NCBI GenBank assembly: GCA_017464225.1
Contig: JAFUDW010000014.1
Location: 1-8,834, forward strand
Length of the DNA: 8,834 nt
DNA from: Clostridia bacterium
Lineage (GTDB): Bacteria > Bacillota_A > Clostridia > Christensenellales > Aristaeellaceae
Direction: 5' to 3'
The position numbers were made by a program, and so were the translations under genes. How positions within the stretch are numbered: position 1 is the first letter of the stretch; the number at the start of each line of letters is the position of its first letter. Of this stretch, positions 7,756-8,834 are shown piece after piece. The notes below the pieces were generated by a model. It had not been told where the DNA came from and searched no databases. It was given only the letters and a program-made list of their open reading frames with translations.

Positions 7756-7775
7756 GTACATTCTCAACAACTCGT

Positions 7776-8123
7776 TCAGGGGCGTTTGTAAAGGAATATT
7801 ATGTTTCGCGGATATTTACTCCATTTCTTTTCTGATATACGGAATGCTGTGATTACAGAGTTTTTCATTTCGCTTTCTGCTGCTGCCAATCGCAGGATGA
7901 CGCGATAACCGCCATTTTCTATCTCAAACCATTTCAATATGATGGCCGCGTCTCGCATATGCTCTTTATGTTCATCGCATAGAATATAATCCGGACAACA
8001 TAAAAAGAGAACGGAGAAAACCCTTGCAAATAAAGGATTTCTGTTGTTCTTCTTTTGTTTTTGTCGCTTATTTATCGCATAATTAAAAGCAGATACTAAA
8101 AGATAAGCGATGATATTAACGAA
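7776..8123 (-). pseudogene. Start-less frame ending in a PBECR-like nuclease-toxin domain (remnant)
   Basis: The frame is open for 116 codons from the stop at 8124-8126 to the TGA at 7776-7778, but has no ATG, GTG or TTG until 7958, which is inside the conserved-looking part. From about 8000 the translation reads CCPDYILCDEHKEH, then ILKWFEIENGGYRVILRL, then MKNSVITAFRISEKKW and YPRNIIFLYKRP. This order (PDYI, a basic/aliphatic strand, an RVILRL-type strand, K-NS-I-T, and a C-terminal RN..LYKR tail) matches my memory of phage-Barnase-EndoU-ColicinE5/D-RelE-like (PBECR) nuclease domains found in phage and conjugative-element proteins. The C-terminus looks natural and the N-terminus is missing or replaced, so this is probably a truncated remnant. 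A short functional protein from the ATG at 7958 (60 residues) is possible but has no good ribosome site. The family assignment is from memory. Confidence 0.45.
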
Positions 8124-8130
8124 TTATCTA

Positions 8131-8159
8131 TTGAGAAAAATGCGGGGTTGTGCTACCAT
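8131..8159 (+). promoter_or_regulatory. Probable promoter of the DUF4160-DUF2442 operon
   Basis: TTGAGA (8131-8136), 17 bases, then TACCAT (8154-8159) preceded by TG at 8151-8152 (extended -10). It would start transcription near 8166 and give a leader of about 48 bases. The hexamers are imperfect. An inverted repeat TCGCTTAT (8064-8071)/ATAAGCGA (8103-8110) and the pair AGATAA/TTATCT (8101-8106, 8124-8129) lie just upstream and may be regulatory. Confidence 0.45.
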
Positions 8160-8213
8160 GTTATATGAATAATTATATCCATCAGAGACTTTAGTAAAGG
8201 GGAGTGGACCGTT

Positions 8214-8480
8214 ATGCCGGAATTAAGCCGTTTTGGAGGAATGGTTATTTATATGTTATTTCGGGATATAGTGCAGCACAACAAGCCGCATGTTCATGTG
8301 TACTATGGAGAATATGAAGCGGCGATAGCGATTGATGGGGAACTGTTAGCCGGTTCTCTCCCCCGCAAGCAGTTTAAAATCATAACGGGTTGGCTTGCGT
8401 TCCATGAAGAAGAAGCCTATAAAGCCTGGAACCTTGCCGTTAAGGGTGAACATTTTGAAAAAATCCCGCCTATGAAATGA
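8214..8480 (+). CDS. DUF4160 domain protein
   Basis: 88 residues. The family pattern is clear: an N-terminal PELSRFGGMVIYML stretch; the hallmark HNKPHVHVYYGEYEAAI (22-38) with paired histidines H26 and H28; LLAGSLPRKQFK in the middle; and a C-terminal helix ending WNLAVKGEHFEKIPP. The biochemical function of DUF4160 is not established. It occurs very often as the first gene of a pair with DUF2442, as here, and such pairs are suspected to be toxin-antitoxin-like. The two conserved His could be catalytic or metal-binding; that is inference. The start has AGGGGAG 9 bases upstream. The downstream gene follows after 10 bases. Base composition is clearly more AT-rich than in the operons at the left. 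Confidence 0.9.
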   Translation: MPELSRFGGMVIYMLFRDIVQHNKPHVHVYYGEYEAAIAIDGELLAGSLPRKQFKIITGWLAFHEEEAYKAWNLAVKGEHFEKIPPMK

Positions 8481-8490
8481 GGTGAAATAA

Positions 8491-8784
8491 ATGTATATTG
8501 TCAATGATATATGTTATGCTGGAAAAATGCAGGAAGGGATCAAGGTGGCTGATGTAAAACCCTTGCGCGGCGGTATGATGCTTGTCACATTCTCTACTGG
8601 CGAAAAACGGCTGTTTGATACCACAACGTTACAAGGTTCTGCTTTTGCTCCGCTTGCGGATGAAGAGATATTCAGCAAACCGGTCCTGTTCCATGGTGTG
8701 ATTACATGGAATAACGGCGAAATAGATATTGCACCGGAAACGGTTTACCGTGACAGTTTCGCATACGAGAGTATGGTGATGTAA
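8491..8784 (+). CDS. DUF2442 domain protein
   Basis: 97 residues. The family layout is intact: an N-terminal ICYAGKMQEGIKV strand, VADVKPLRGGMMLVTFSTGE (the VKPL...TFS.GE hallmark, about residues 20-39), RLFD, then AFAPLADEEIFSKPVLFHGV and WNNGEIDIAPETVY (about 74-87). DUF2442 domains are small beta-rich folds, sometimes fused to a helix-turn-helix in other bacteria; here there is no HTH. It is the probable partner of the DUF4160 protein, perhaps as antitoxin or binding partner (inferred from the pairing only). GAGGTG lies 6 bases before the ATG, and the gene starts 10 bases after the preceding stop, in one operon. Confidence 0.9.
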   Translation: MYIVNDICYAGKMQEGIKVADVKPLRGGMMLVTFSTGEKRLFDTTTLQGSAFAPLADEEIFSKPVLFHGVITWNNGEIDIAPETVYRDSFAYESMVM

Positions 8785-8816
8785 AAAAATACTTGACAAG
8801 GAAGGATAATACGGCC

Positions 8817-8834
8817 ATGATTTCGCAGACAGAC
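8817..8834 (+). CDS. Possible third gene of the DUF operon, only first six codons
   Basis: An ATG at 8817 opens MISQTD to the window edge. AAGGAAGG lies about 11 bases upstream, and the start is 32 bases after the DUF2442 stop. The short spacing and ribosome-site-like sequence suggest a co-transcribed gene, possibly a regulator, but nothing of its identity can be read. Confidence 0.35.

Noticed and set aside
7699..7801. A second minus-strand frame with a protein-like translation (MYQRALFEVVDFVSTTRPLG), possibly a frameshifted continuation of the nuclease-like frame
   Set aside because: The upstream frame already ends with what looks like the natural C-terminus of its domain. The second frame has only a 20-codon ATG-initiated stretch with no good ribosome site, and it overlaps the inverted-repeat structure.
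8793..8810. TTGACA followed by GATAAT as a promoter after the DUF2442 gene
   Set aside because: The two boxes are only 6 bases apart, far from the 16-18 needed, and the -10-like box would lie within 10 bases of the next start codon.

Overview
The window looks like chromosomal DNA of a GC-rich member of the Clostridia (gut Oscillospirales or Christensenellales type). The evidence is the Firmicutes-style tRNA-Val and tRNA-Asp genes with encoded CCA (seen for Val), strong AGGAGG-like ribosome binding sites, near-consensus vegetative promoters, and a Gram-positive style signal peptide on the solute-binding protein. Genus cannot be fixed from sequence alone.

Layout. (1) 1-202, minus strand: a tRNA operon (Val-UAC, then Asp-GUC cut by the window edge) with its own promoter. 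(2) 222-5203, minus strand: one transcription unit from a perfect TTGACA-N17-TATAAT promoter. In transcription order it holds a secreted solute-binding protein, an internal hairpin terminator, a PotA/FbpC-type ATPase, a fused two-domain permease, a cytosolic glycerophosphodiester phosphodiesterase (GDPD)-like enzyme, and an end terminator. This reads as an importer coupled to its own intracellular hydrolase, most simply for a glycerophosphodiester or related organophosphate; the substrate is inferred. (3) 5237-7624, plus strand, divergent from the importer: a secreted leucine-rich-repeat protein with a Pro/Thr/Ala tandem-repeat linker, a HAD phosphatase, and the 23S rRNA pseudouridine methyltransferase RlmH. 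The last two overlap by 10 bases.

(4) 7625-8213 has no intact gene but is not empty. It contains a minus-strand terminator hairpin abutting rlmH, an 11-bp perfect inverted repeat with a competing local hairpin (a possible structured RNA or small mobile-type repeat), and a start-less minus-strand reading frame. The end of that frame resembles phage/conjugative-element PBECR-type nuclease toxin domains. (5) 8131-8834, plus strand: a small operon encoding DUF4160 and DUF2442 proteins, a recurrent pair suspected of being toxin-antitoxin-like, followed by the first codons of a possible third gene.

From about 7780 onward the sequence is visibly more AT-rich than the GC-rich operons to its left. 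Together with the remnant nuclease frame and the small paired genes, this marks the right end as accessory DNA. The most interesting material is here (the inverted-repeat element, the nuclease remnant and the DUF pair) and in the importer-GDPD operon with its altered catalytic residues and internal terminator.
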